Source of the DNA: Candidatus Reidiella endopervernicosa
GTDB lineage: Bacteria > Pseudomonadota > Gammaproteobacteria > GCF-013343005
Direction of reading: 5' to 3'
NCBI RefSeq assembly: GCF_013343005.1
Contig: NZ_CP054491.1
Coordinates: 2,648,501-2,712,500, forward strand
Length of the DNA: 64,000 nt
The notes under the pieces are model-generated. The model was not told the origin of the DNA and made no database searches. It saw only the letters and a list, made by a program, of their open reading frames with translations. The position numbers were made by a program, and so were the translations under genes. Below are positions 39,183-48,864 of this stretch, in pieces (the first letter of the stretch is position 1; every line of letters begins with the position of its first letter).

Positions 39183-42113
39183 TTGAACCTACGCTTGCCC
39201 AACGCACCGATCACACTACTGCCGCGCACCGAAAAGGCGCTTAGCGTTACCGCTGAGCGTATTCTTCAGAACCACCATGAACGGCTACCCGACCTGAGTT
39301 CCGTGGTCGTTATCCTGCCCGATCTACAGGCGGCACCGCGGCTGCGACGAGCCCTCCAGCAGGGCGCCGAGATACGTGGGCATAGCGCCCTGCTCGGCCC
39401 AACTATCGAGACCTTGAGTGGCTGGCTAAGTGACACGCCGATCGAGTGTGGTGAAGTTCCAGGGTCAATAGGCCGTGAGTTGATGCTGGTCGAGGCACTG
39501 CGCGAGCACAACAGTTTGTTTGGCACTGCCAGCCCCTGGTTACTCTGCGACTCTCTAATCGAGCTGTTTGATGAGCTGACACTGCAACAGCAGCCGTTGC
39601 CCGATAGTCTGGATACCTTTACCGATCAACTCACCGCAGCCTATGCCTTAACCAAGAGTTCATCATCGCTGGGGCGCGAGGCGAAACTGGTTCACACTCT
39701 CTGGCAAGCGTGGCATGAACAGCACCAGGCCGAAGGGAAGTGTGATGTCAGCCAGGCAAAGCTGCTGCAGATCGCAGCTAAGCTAACTGAAGAGAGTGGC
39801 GACCAGCACCTCTACCTGTGCGGATCAACACAGTTCAAGGCTGCAGAACTCGAATTGATTAAACAGCGACTCTTACAGGGTCAGGCTGATCTAATTCTGC
39901 AGGGTGCCCTCACTGAGGTTCGCTACCACCCCGACGCCACCGTCACCTCACTTTTGAGCCGCTTGAGTGACATCGACAGGGAGAACCGCCCCACGGAGAG
40001 TCCCTTCAGCCAGTTACTCAACACCCTCTATAACCACGGCAGCCTGCCCATCGGCCAGCGTGCTGAGCAGTTTGCTGCATCTTACCCAGAGAGCCCGGTC
40101 ACAGATCGCATTAAGATTGTCGAAGCCAATGGTAGTGAGCAGGAGGCGATAGCGGTCGATATTCAGGTGCGTCGCTGGTTACTGCACGATAAGAGAGAGT
40201 CGATTGCTGTTGTCACCGAAGATCGTCGACTCGCGCGCCGCGTTCGTGCCCTGCTCGAACGTAGTGGCATTACGATTAACGATAGCGCTGGCTGGGCACT
40301 CTCTACCACCAGTGCAGCAGCGGCACTGGAGCGTTGGCTGGAAACGGTCGAAGAGGATTTTGCCCAACAGCCCCTGATCGATCTACTCAAATCCCCTTTT
40401 GTCTTCCCAGAGCAAGCTGAAGCTGAACGACTCGCAACCCTCTACCGACTCGAGCAGGACATTATCCAGCGTGAAAATATCGCTCGAGGACTCGAGCGTT
40501 ACCGTCGTCATCTCCACTACCGTCAACGACGCCTTAACTGGAGCAACGAGATCACCACCTCGATTGAGCAACTGCTTGATCGTCTCGCCGATGCCGCCGG
40601 TCCACTGCTGAAACTGATCGATGGTCAGCGTCATAAACCTGAGCGTTATCTCGAAGCGCTTCAGGAGAGTATGAAACGGCTCGGCATGAGCAGCGCATTT
40701 GACCACGATCTGGCCGGCGCACGTGTCTCGCAGGTGATCGCCACCCTGCTTGCCGCGCTACCGGGACGCCATCTGCCGATGGAGTGGGAGGAGTTTCGTG
40801 TCTGGCTCGGGCGCAGTCTCGAAACACACAACTTCCGTCTACGTGATGGTGCGGCTCCGGTCGAACTGATCAGCCTCGCGCAGAGCACACTTGGTGAGTA
40901 TGACGGCGTGATTATCGCCGGTTGTGACCAGGAGCATCTACCCGGCAGTGGCGGCCATAGTCCCTTTTTTAATGACCAGGTCAGAAGAGAACTGGGACTC
41001 ACCACGCGTCTTGATCGCACCAACGAGCAGTTCCACCACTTCCGTAACCTGCTCGAGGCCGCCCCCGCTATCTGCCTGACACTTAGACGCGAGCAGGATG
41101 GCGAGGAGATCATCCCCAGCCCCTGGCTCGAGAGCCTACGCACCTTCCATCTCAGTGCCTATGACGATGCGCTACTCGACCAGCAACTGATGGCACTGCT
41201 GAATGAACCGCGTAACCAGATGATCCGTTGTGACACCGATGAGTCACCCGCCCCTGTAGAACGGCCTACTCCCCAGCTGCCGCGTGGAATAATGCCGGAG
41301 AGTTTCTCCGCCTCCTCACACCAGCGGTTGATCGACTGCCCCTACCGCTTCTTCGCCGCTGACGGATTACGACTCAAACCGCTGGAGGAGATCCGCGAGG
41401 CGCTTGCCAAGTCCGATTACGGTGAGCGCGTCCATCGCTGCCTGCAGGCCTTCCACGGTGATATTGAGGGACTACCCGGCCCCTATCGTGAAGCCTTTAC
41501 GAAAACTAACCGTCAACAGGCACTCGAGCTGTTGATTGCGATCTCAAACACGGTTTTCGCCAGCGACCTTGAGGACAATTTTCAGCACCGTGGCTGGTTA
41601 CGTCAGTGGCTCTCGACCATTCCCTCCTATATCGACTGGCAGATCGACCACGCCGAGCAGTGGCGTGTAAAGGGTGTCGAACAGAAGGTCGAACAGAGAA
41701 CGATGGGAGGTGTGGCGTTAAATGGTCGATTAGACCGAATCGATCAAGGCAGTGAAGGCCTCGACATCATCGACTACAAGAGCGGTGGCGCACCAAAACA
41801 GATCGATGTGGAGTCGGGCGAGGCGGTACAGCTACCAACCTACGCGATGTTGATGAGTGAACCGGTCAACCGCGTGGAGTACCTGATGCTCGATAGCAGT
41901 CGTGGCACTCGCACTGGTGCCGCACTGGAGGGCGACGATCTCACAGAGTTGGCGCTTGAGAACAGCGAACGTCTCGAGGCACTACAGGGGATGATCCTTG
42001 AAGGTCATCCACTCACCGCCTGGGGTGATAACAAAACCTGCAGTTACTGTGAGATGGATGGCATTTGCAGAAAGGCGGCCTGGAACCATTTTGAGCCAGA
42101 CAGTAGCGACTGA
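39183..42113 (+). CDS. addB: AddB-like PD-(D/E)XK exonuclease subunit
   Basis: 976 residues, partner of the AddA helicase in double-strand-break processing, replacing RecBCD. The N-terminal two thirds resemble an inactivated superfamily I helicase (VVVILPDLQAAPRLRRAL, IAVVTEDRRLARRVRALL). The C-terminus is a PD-(D/E)XK nuclease: GRLDRID, DIIDYKSGGAP, VQLPTYAML. Cysteines in DCPYRFFA (about 718) and CSYCEMDGICRK near the end form the Fe-S cluster pattern of AddB. It starts with TTG eight bases after fdxA; no better start is seen. addA lies 2.5 kb downstream, separated by a truncated sensor gene and a small RNA. Confidence 0.88.
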   Translation: MNLRLPNAPITLLPRTEKALSVTAERILQNHHERLPDLSSVVVILPDLQAAPRLRRALQQGAEIRGHSALLGPTIETLSGWLSDTPIECGEVPGSIGRELMLVEALREHNSLFGTASPWLLCDSLIELFDELTLQQQPLPDSLDTFTDQLTAAYALTKSSSSLGREAKLVHTLWQAWHEQHQAEGKCDVSQAKLLQIAAKLTEESGDQHLYLCGSTQFKAAELELIKQRLLQGQADLILQGALTEVRYHPDATVTSLLSRLSDIDRENRPTESPFSQLLNTLYNHGSLPIGQRAEQFAASYPESPVTDRIKIVEANGSEQEAIAVDIQVRRWLLHDKRESIAVVTEDRRLARRVRALLERSGITINDSAGWALSTTSAAAALERWLETVEEDFAQQPLIDLLKSPFVFPEQAEAERLATLYRLEQDIIQRENIARGLERYRRHLHYRQRRLNWSNEITTSIEQLLDRLADAAGPLLKLIDGQRHKPERYLEALQESMKRLGMSSAFDHDLAGARVSQVIATLLAALPGRHLPMEWEEFRVWLGRSLETHNFRLRDGAAPVELISLAQSTLGEYDGVIIAGCDQEHLPGSGGHSPFFNDQVRRELGLTTRLDRTNEQFHHFRNLLEAAPAICLTLRREQDGEEIIPSPWLESLRTFHLSAYDDALLDQQLMALLNEPRNQMIRCDTDESPAPVERPTPQLPRGIMPESFSASSHQRLIDCPYRFFAADGLRLKPLEEIREALAKSDYGERVHRCLQAFHGDIEGLPGPYREAFTKTNRQQALELLIAISNTVFASDLEDNFQHRGWLRQWLSTIPSYIDWQIDHAEQWRVKGVEQKVEQRTMGGVALNGRLDRIDQGSEGLDIIDYKSGGAPKQIDVESGEAVQLPTYAMLMSEPVNRVEYLMLDSSRGTRTGAALEGDDLTELALENSERLEALQGMILEGHPLTAWGDNKTCSYCEMDGICRKAAWNHFEPDSSD

Positions 42114-42378
42114 TAGTTGAAACAATACCGGTTTATATTCATGAAAAGCTAAGTACGCTACTTTTCAGCATTGAGTAGTGAATCTACTCCAAGAGCGTAA
42201 TCGCATATGCGTAATTTGTTATTTAGGTGTCTGAAAAAGCATGGGTGAGAGTGACGACTTTGAAGGCAAGTCACAACCGATTAAGTGGAATAAAAGCCTG
42301 CTTTTAAAACTGCCATTATTGTTCGCCTTACTATTGGTTACTGTCCTAATATCCACTCAGCTCATTCTCGAAAACATT

Positions 42379-42662
42379 CCGGGGAGTCGCTATTTTTGCG
42401 AAAGTTTGTTTTGGGCATCCAAGCCCAAGCAAACAGCAAAACTTCACGCGACCGTTTATGCCTGCGGCGCCTCGACCGTCCTGCGTTCGTTGCGTAATCA
42501 CCTCTTCGCGGCTCTACACAACTCCCTCAGTGACTCTACGCCGACATAAAGCCGCTGCTGCATCTTCTCCGTCGTTCGCTCGCGCTCTCAACTACGAATA
42601 TACAGACGGCGTCGACTATCGGGGACTAACCGCCCTCACTTCGCTCTCCATGGCGGTCAGCG
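42379..42662 (+). repeat. Interspersed element, copy 7 (subfamily beta), inside the dCache sensor
   Basis: 284 bp, same direction as the host. Left CC then GGGGAGTCGC; right GGCGGTCAGCG. Removing it joins LILENI to VEPTLDKQAD in frame. Restored target AACATT/GTGGAA. Confidence 0.95.
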
Positions 42663-43337
42663 GTGGAACCAACCTTGGACAAACAGGCTGACAACTTGAT
42701 GGAACAGGTCGGCAGCTCAATCGTACTTGAGCTGGAGTCACGCATTGCCCATACCGAAGCACTGACCAAGGCCATCGCCGGTGCCGGTGAGATCCTGCCG
42801 CAAGATGAGAGTGCCCATAAACACTCCCTACTCCACCTCGTAGACCAACCAGGCACCGCCAGTTATGTCGCTGGTGGCGGAGTCTGGCCAGAACCCTACC
42901 TATTTGATGACCATGTAGAGCGCCGAAGTTTTTTCTGGGGTCGTAATGCTGAGGGTAAACTCGATTACTACGAGGACTATAACGACCCAGAAGGGCCCGG
43001 TTATCACCACGAAGAGTGGTACGTACCGGCGAAGATGTTACAACGTGGCGAGGTCTACTGGTCGCGCTCCTATTTCGACCCCTACTCAGGACAAGCGATG
43101 GTGACATGTACCGCGCCTATGTTCCGTGAAGGACGATTTTATGGAGTTAGTACTATTGATCTAAAACTGAAGGGGTTAAATGAACTACTGGAGGAGAAGT
43201 CATCCGTTCTGGGTGGTTATGTCTTTGTGCTGGATCGTTTCGGTGCATTTATCTCATTCCCAGAGGAGAGTATGTTCAAAAAAAGCGTAACCAACGCTGC
43301 GGGTGAAGAGCATGAAGAGCTCCTAAACTACAGTGAT

Positions 43338-43620
43338 CCGGGGAGTCGCTATTTTTGCGAAAGTTTGTTTTGGGCATCAAGCCCAAGCAAACAGCAAAAC
43401 TTAACGCGACCGTTTATGCCTACGGCGCCCCGACCGTCCTGCGTACGTTGCGTAATCACCTCTTCGCGGCTCTACACAACTCCCTCAGTGACTCTACGCC
43501 GACATAAAGCCGCTGCTGCATCTTCTCCGTCGTTCGCTCGCGCTCTCAACTACGAATAGGCAGACGGCGTCGACTATCGGGGACTAACCGCCCTCACTTC
43601 GCTCTCCATGGCGGTCAGCG
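43338..43620 (+). repeat. Interspersed element, copy 8 (subfamily beta), inside the same dCache sensor
   Basis: 283 bp, same direction as the host and as copy 7, 675 bp further on. Left CC then GGGGAGTCGC; right GGCGGTCAGCG. Removing it joins LLNYSD to LAANNAHF in frame. Confidence 0.95.
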
Positions 43621-44218
43621 CTGGCAGCGAATAATGCGCACTTTCAACCTATCGCAAAAACCATCGATCTACTTCAGGCCGATCTTGTTAACAATGCCAT
43701 ACAGACTGGTAATTTTAGCGAGGAGTTAGTCGAATATTTAAGTAAGGAGAGTTATCAGATCTCGACCTCTGATGCCCGTATATTAGCTGCCACCCTGTCT
43801 GACACACGACACGCAGAGGACTCTTCCCCTCTGTTATTGAAGACATTCAGTATCGAAAACGACCTATTGCTTGGCGAGGCGTCCCAGGTTGGAGTGTTCC
43901 ACGTACCTGGTACCTACTGGAAAATTGTAACCGTTGCACCAGAGAGCCGGGGCTTCAATGCCCTTAGCTCAATGCGTCTACCGCTATTCACCGCCGTGGC
44001 CGCCATCACTATCGTACTTGCCATCGGCTTTGTCTTTCTGCTTCGTCTATTTTCCATCCGCCTCAGTGCTTAACCAAGCCGCTTAAAGTGGTTGCGAAAG
44101 AGTAAATCCTAAACATATACACCGTGCGAATCGACAAGAAATAGTTGGAGTCGATCTATTTCGAAGATAACTACTCAGGAGTGAGGCGAATGACCCGTTT
44201 AGTTATCCGTTCAGACAC

Positions 44219-44242
44219 AAAAAAGGCGACCTGTCGGTCGCC
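44219..44242 (-). terminator. Terminator of the RsmZ-like RNA
   Basis: A perfect 7-bp GC-rich stem (GGCGACC/GGTCGCC) with a four-base loop, followed on the minus strand by six T. Four T also follow on the plus strand. Confidence 0.9.
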
Positions 44243-44365
44243 TTTTATCATCCCTGGTGAGCGCCGGTCCCCCCTGCGCTCCGACATCAATCCCGATGTC
44301 GTCCTGAAGTCCTTCTAGCGGCCTACCTTGGCCCACTGCATCTCCGTGATTCCCTGTCCTTGTGA
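44219..44365 (-). ncRNA. Candidate CsrA/RsmA-sequestering small RNA (RsmZ/CsrB-like)
   Basis: The minus strand from about 44365 to the terminator carries nine GGA motifs in about 150 nt (AAGGAC, AGGGAA, ACGGAG, AAGGAC, CAGGAC, CGGGAT, TCGGAG, GGGGAC, AGGGAT). Two are displayed in hairpin loops: GACATC-GGGATT-GATGTC, and GAGCGC/GCGCTC around a G-rich loop ending GGGGGGACCG. The 3' end is an intrinsic terminator with six T. A sigma70-type promoter and a GacA box lie upstream. These are the defining features of CsrB/RsmY/RsmZ RNAs, which bind many CsrA dimers and relieve repression. No credible protein is encoded here. The 5' end is estimated from the promoter. Confidence 0.82.
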
Positions 44366-44371
44366 TAGGTA

Positions 44372-44400
44372 GATTTAAGCATCTTGTGGAATTAGTGCAA
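44372..44400 (-). promoter_or_regulatory. Promoter of the RsmZ-like RNA
   Basis: On the minus strand TTGCAC (44395-44400) and TAAATC (44372-44377) are separated by exactly 17 nt, acceptable sigma70 hexamers. Transcription would start near 44365, just before the first GGA motif. Confidence 0.6.
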
Positions 44401-44549
44401 CCTATGAACACGCCTCAAAACAGCGCATCAATCCGGGACAAGCATGAAGTTTTATTCTGTTTTTACATGGAGTTACACACACACCTACCATTTAACGACT
44501 ACAAACACACACAATATTTAAGGTTCTTTTCGGGCTTATCCTACAGATT

Positions 44550-44567
44550 TGTCAGCTTATGCTTACA
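44550..44567 (-). promoter_or_regulatory. GacA-binding upstream activating sequence
   Basis: On the minus strand TGTAAG-CATAAG-CTGACA matches the GacA box TGTAAG-N6-CTTACA at 11 of 12 positions. It lies roughly 185-200 nt upstream of the predicted start of the small RNA, close to the distance known for rsmZ in Pseudomonas. The gacS/gacA genes are not in the window. It is also close upstream of addA on the other strand. Confidence 0.78.
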
Positions 44568-44630
44568 TGTTAAATCGTGATTAGAGAGATCGCTCTTACT
44601 GTTCTTGAAAAGAGTCGGTATCCTGCCGCT

Positions 44631-47600
44631 ATGGAAACGATCCTTGACGCCATCAATCCCAATGCAAACGCTACTGTCAGCGCCTCCGCCGGCACCGGAA
44701 AAACATGGCTTCTCGTTTCGCGCACCATACGACTTCTACTCGATGGTTACCCCGCAGGTGGCATCCTGGCAGTCACCTTCACCCGTAAGGCGGCCGCTGA
44801 GATGGAGAGTCGCTTGATTGAGCGCCTGCGTGAGTATGTGGATCTCAGCGACTCAGCGCTTGATGACGCTCTCCATATGATCGGCATCAGCACAGATGAA
44901 CAGATCAGAGAGCGGGCCCGCACGCTATACGAAAGGCTGCTCTTTTCTGAACACCCTATCCGCATTACCACCTTCCATGCCTTCTGTCAGGAGATGCTGC
45001 GAAGTTTTCCGCTCGAGGCCGATGTTCCTCCTGGTTTCGAGTTACTCGAATCGAGTGGCTTACTGGAGGATGAGGCGTGGGCAGCCCTCTACGAGGAGGC
45101 GAGTCGCAACCCCGATGCAGCACTTGCCCAGGCCCTCGACAACCTGTTTGAGCAGTGCAACGGTATTAATAGTAGTCACACGGCACTGAACAGCTTTCTT
45201 CAACACCGAGGTGACTGGTGGGCCTATACAGAAGCATGCAAAGACCCGATTGATACCGCCAGACAACGACTCCTCGATCTCCTCCAGATCGACCCAGATC
45301 TGCAGCCACTCGATCAACTCTTTAACCAGCCGACGATGGATGCACTGCAGCACTACACCGAATTACTGGTGATGCACGATACCAAAACCAATCTGAGTGC
45401 AGCAGCAAAGCTTGCTGATATCCGTGATGAAACCAACCCGGTAACTCAACGCCACCAACTACTGTGCGAGGTTCTGCTCACGGCCAAGGGCGAGCCGCGT
45501 GCATGTAAACCGAGCAAGGCACGGGCGAAGAAGATGGGGGAGGATGGCGAGGATCGTTTCATCGCACTCACCACTCAACTGACCCAGCAGCTACTCGCCT
45601 GCAACGACACACTGGCACGCATAAAGAGCTACCGGCTCAGTTCGGCCTGGTATCTTGCCGGTAGTCGACTACTCGATCACTACCAACGACTCAAACGAGA
45701 ACAGCGTCTGCTCGACTTCACCGACCTGGAGTGGAAGAGCTACCAGTTACTCAACAACCATGAGCAGAGCGAGTGGGTTCAGTACAAACTCGATCAACGA
45801 ATCGAACACCTGCTTATCGATGAGTTTCAGGACACCAATCCGACTCAGTGGCAGCTGATCTTGCCACTCCTGCAGGAGATGGCGGCCGGGAGCAGCGAAC
45901 GTGGACGGAGCGTTTTTCTGGTCGGTGATAAAAAACAGTCGATCTACCGTTTTCGTCGGGCCGAGCCACGGTTGATGGAGAGTGCTGCAGAGTGGCTTGA
46001 GCAAAACCTCGCAGCCCACGCCTTTACCATGGATGCATCGCGCCGTTCAGCACCGGCAATCATCAACTGCGTCAACCATATCTTTGAAGAGACCCATCTC
46101 AAGCAGCGCATTCCCTCTTTCAGCAGCCACCAGACTCATCACACCGAGCTCTGGGGACGCGTGGAACTGCTACCACTACCGCAGATCGAACCCCCCGTCG
46201 AAATCGAACGACTCGGTTTGCGTAACCCGCTACTGGCCCCCCGGCCAGAGCAGCTGGCGATACGTCATCTTGAAGAGGGGCGGCAGATCGCCGCACGAAT
46301 TAAACAACTGGTAGAGGAGCAGATACCAGTAGGTGCTAAGGATGAAGCACACCCGCTAGGCCACGGCGATATCCTCATCCTGCTACGCAATCGCACCCAC
46401 ATACACGCCTACGAAGAGGCCTTACGCGAGGCGGAGATTCCCTATATCGGCGATCAACGCGGCACTCTGCTGGAGAGCCTCGAGATCCGCGACATGGTGA
46501 CACTGCTGGAGACGCTGATCACCCCGTTTGGCAACCTCTCTCTAGCCCAGATACTTCGCTCACCGCTGTTTGCCGCCAGTGATGACGATCTGATCACACT
46601 GGCCAGCAGTAACAACTGGATGCAGCAGCTAACAACGCTCGCTCCGACACTCGAACCGGGCACACCACTGGCTCGTGCTCACCACTGGCTCAGTCACTGG
46701 CGAGCACTGGTAGGTCGTCTGCCAGTGCATGATCTGCTCGACCGCATCTATAGTGAAGGCAACGTCATCGCTCGTTATGAGTCGGCCTTTCCGGAGACCC
46801 TACGTCCCCGGGTGCGAGCCAACCTGACCCGTTTTATCGAACTGGCCCTTGAAATCGACAGTGGTCGTTACCCAAGTCTCTCCGCCTTTCTCGCTCGTCT
46901 ACGCTCACTACGAAGCCGCTCCAGTGAGGCACCCGATGAGGCACCTTCGGGTGGAGGAGAGCCACGTGTGCGCCTGATGACTATTCACGGATCAAAAGGA
47001 CTTGAGGCACCGCTGGTGATTCTGGCCGATACAATCAACAGGCCGAGTAGTCGCAACGCCTACCAGCCAATCGTCAACTGGCCAGCGGGTGAAGTCCGTC
47101 CCAGTCAATTTTTGTTATCGGGTAAAAGTGACCGTCTCGACTCGATCTCTAAAACGCTACTCGAGAGTGAATCAGAGGCCGAGCTGCGTGAAGAGGCAAA
47201 CCTGCTCTATGTCGCACTCACCCGAGCGCGTCAGCAACTCCTTGTCTCGGGCACGCCACCGAATAGAGGTGATGATCTGGGTTGGTACGGAATGATCCGT
47301 ACTGCCTTAGAGCCACACGCCGATGTCGATGATGAGGGGCGGTTGATACTGAGCAGCGGAGAGCAGCCAAACCTTGCTAAACCCGGTAGTAACAAACTCT
47401 CACAGAAGTCTGTTTTTGATCCACTCCTCAACCACCCCATACGGTGGACAAACAGTCTGGTTGAGATCGCCCCAAGCAGAGCGACTGCTGCGCGATCCCT
47501 CTCGAGTGATGGCGATGAGGATGGTCGCGATCGCGGTCTATTGATCCATCGAATGTTGGAACTGCTGACTCAGGCTCGCGTAAATAGTGTGGAAGTGAAA

Positions 47601-48002
47601 AACCGGATCTGTAGTGAGTTCGACATGGAACCTCAGGATGAGATTCTGCAACAGAGTTTCGATGAGGCACAGGCGGTCGTTGATGCCGCTGAACACCGTG
47701 CGTTCTTCAATTCACAAAACTACCTGCACGCCTACAGTGAGGCACCGATCAGCTTCAAAGACGATGGAGTGATGGTCTATGGGATTATCGACCGCCTAGT
47801 GGTCACTGAAACGGAAGTGATTGTGATCGACTACAAGAGCCACCGCTCAGCCACCGTTGAGGAAGATAGCCTGGTCGAACACTATCGACCTCAGATCCAC
47901 CTCTACTGCAAAGGGGTTGGCAAACTCTTCCCCGACAAGCGGGTTAGAGGCGGTCTGCTCTTCACCGCCGCTAACCGCTTCAGAGAACTGACACTCGAAT
48001 GA
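44631..48002 (+). CDS. addA: AddA-like UvrD-family helicase/exonuclease
   Basis: About 1,120 residues; ATP-dependent helicase with a C-terminal nuclease, partner of AddB. Walker A is SASAGTGKTWLL near the N-terminus; then AVTFTRKAAAEM, Walker B LLIDEFQDTNPTQW, VGDKKQSIYRFRRAEP, TIHGSKGLEAPLVILAD, LYVALTRARQQL, and nuclease motif VIVIDYKSH with RPQIHLYCKGV at the end. The start is uncertain: the frame opens at GTG 44577, but the ATG at 44631 gives the N-terminal length usual in the family and leaves the GacA box clear of the start; neither has a good ribosome site. Separated from addB by 2.5 kb holding a sensor pseudogene and the small RNA. Confidence 0.9.
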   Translation: METILDAINPNANATVSASAGTGKTWLLVSRTIRLLLDGYPAGGILAVTFTRKAAAEMESRLIERLREYVDLSDSALDDALHMIGISTDEQIRERARTLYERLLFSEHPIRITTFHAFCQEMLRSFPLEADVPPGFELLESSGLLEDEAWAALYEEASRNPDAALAQALDNLFEQCNGINSSHTALNSFLQHRGDWWAYTEACKDPIDTARQRLLDLLQIDPDLQPLDQLFNQPTMDALQHYTELLVMHDTKTNLSAAAKLADIRDETNPVTQRHQLLCEVLLTAKGEPRACKPSKARAKKMGEDGEDRFIALTTQLTQQLLACNDTLARIKSYRLSSAWYLAGSRLLDHYQRLKREQRLLDFTDLEWKSYQLLNNHEQSEWVQYKLDQRIEHLLIDEFQDTNPTQWQLILPLLQEMAAGSSERGRSVFLVGDKKQSIYRFRRAEPRLMESAAEWLEQNLAAHAFTMDASRRSAPAIINCVNHIFEETHLKQRIPSFSSHQTHHTELWGRVELLPLPQIEPPVEIERLGLRNPLLAPRPEQLAIRHLEEGRQIAARIKQLVEEQIPVGAKDEAHPLGHGDILILLRNRTHIHAYEEALREAEIPYIGDQRGTLLESLEIRDMVTLLETLITPFGNLSLAQILRSPLFAASDDDLITLASSNNWMQQLTTLAPTLEPGTPLARAHHWLSHWRALVGRLPVHDLLDRIYSEGNVIARYESAFPETLRPRVRANLTRFIELALEIDSGRYPSLSAFLARLRSLRSRSSEAPDEAPSGGGEPRVRLMTIHGSKGLEAPLVILADTINRPSSRNAYQPIVNWPAGEVRPSQFLLSGKSDRLDSISKTLLESESEAELREEANLLYVALTRARQQLLVSGTPPNRGDDLGWYGMIRTALEPHADVDDEGRLILSSGEQPNLAKPGSNKLSQKSVFDPLLNHPIRWTNSLVEIAPSRATAARSLSSDGDEDGRDRGLLIHRMLELLTQARVNSVEVKNRICSEFDMEPQDEILQQSFDEAQAVVDAAEHRAFFNSQNYLHAYSEAPISFKDDGVMVYGIIDRLVVTETEVIVIDYKSHRSATVEEDSLVEHYRPQIHLYCKGVGKLFPDKRVRGGLLFTAANRFRELTLE

Positions 48003-48012
48003 GCGCCTGGGA

Positions 48013-48735
48013 CTATTTGTCCTGGGCCAACACCTGCAACAGACGATCGCTGGGCAGGTAACCCGGTAGCTTACGACCCGATGGAGTAAAGATGGTCGGC
48101 GTACCGGTAATGCCCAGATCGGCAACCATTGCCAAATGTTTGATGATCGGATTCTCGCAATCGCCCTTTTCAACCGGCTTGCCATTTTTGGCATCAGTCA
48201 GCGCCGCATTTCGATCCTTGGCACACCAGACATTAACGGTCTTTTTATAGCTAACCGAACCGACACCTGCTCGCGGGAAAAATAGATAACGCACGGCAAC
48301 ACCCGCCTCGTTCAACTGCGGAATCTCCGTATGGAATTTGCGGCAGTAGGAGCAATCGATATCGGTAAAGACGGTGATGGTCTGTTTCACTTTCTCCGGT
48401 GCATAGATAATCGTGCTTTTGTCATCAATCTTGTTCAGCACCTTAAGCCACATACCGGCAAGGCGCTGCTCGGTCAGATCGACCTTGGTCTTCATATCGA
48501 CCAGGTTGCCCTGAATCATGTAGCGGCCATCACCGCTCACATAGACCACCTCACCAGCGGTGGTAATCACTTCAAAAAGACCGCCGATCTCAGACTCGGC
48601 AATCTTCTCAATCTCAACACCTGGCGCAATGCGTTTCACCGCAGCGGAGACAACGCTCTCAGTACTATCAGCAGCATGTGCCGCTGCCATCGTGAACAGA
48701 ACGGGAATGATAAATAATTTCTTAAGCAGTGACAT
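48013..48735 (-). CDS. dsbC: Periplasmic disulfide isomerase DsbC
   Basis: 240 residues. Signal peptide MSLLKKLFIIPVLFTMAAAHA, an N-terminal dimerisation domain (RIAPGVEIEKIAESEIGGLF, YVSGDGRYMIQGNLVDM) and a thioredoxin-like domain with redox-active CSYC (DIDCSYCRKFH) and the cis-proline region GITGTPTIF. It reshuffles wrong disulfides in secreted proteins and is kept reduced by DsbD. It follows xerD on the same strand, as in E. coli (xerD-dsbC-recJ). It converges with addA with 10 bp between. Confidence 0.96.
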   Translation of the reverse strand: MSLLKKLFIIPVLFTMAAAHAADSTESVVSAAVKRIAPGVEIEKIAESEIGGLFEVITTAGEVVYVSGDGRYMIQGNLVDMKTKVDLTEQRLAGMWLKVLNKIDDKSTIIYAPEKVKQTITVFTDIDCSYCRKFHTEIPQLNEAGVAVRYLFFPRAGVGSVSYKKTVNVWCAKDRNAALTDAKNGKPVEKGDCENPIIKHLAMVADLGITGTPTIFTPSGRKLPGYLPSDRLLQVLAQDK

Positions 48736-48864
48736 CGTGATTAACCTTCACAAAATAGATAGTTAGAAATAGGAGGCGCCAAGCGCAAAATCGGCTCACA
48801 CCATAACACCCTAACCCGTGATCGGCCATTGAGTTCCCCACAGTTTCAACACCCTTTACTCACA

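Larger units (their letters stand above)
42241..44073 (+). pseudogene. Truncated dCache-type membrane sensor, interrupted by two repeat elements
   Basis: Without copies 7 and 8 the gene is 138+675+453 nt, exactly 422 codons: cytoplasmic start, membrane helix (LLLKLPLLFALLLVTVLIST), a large periplasmic dCache-like domain (DKQADNLMEQVGSSIVLE, YYEDYNDPEGPGYHHEEWY, YWSRSYFDPYSGQAMVT, FYGVSTIDLKL, YVFVLDRFGAFISFP) and a second membrane helix (FTAVAAITIVLAIGFVFLLR). It then stops at 44073. In another frame LTKPLKVVAKE, the usual start of a HAMP domain, follows and ends in a stop, so HAMP and output domain (methyl-accepting, kinase or GGDEF) are lost. Two insertions plus truncation make it a pseudogene. 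It sits between addB and addA. Confidence 0.82.

Noticed and set aside
44219-44242. Terminator belonging only to the upstream truncated sensor gene
   Set aside because: The six-T tract follows the stem on the minus strand, and the GGA-rich RNA and its promoter point the same way; use by the plus strand is possible but secondary.
44362-44580. 72-residue frame on the plus strand, and 66-residue frame on the minus strand at 44211-44411
   Set aside because: No family features or ribosome sites; the region is better explained by the small RNA, its promoter and the GacA box.
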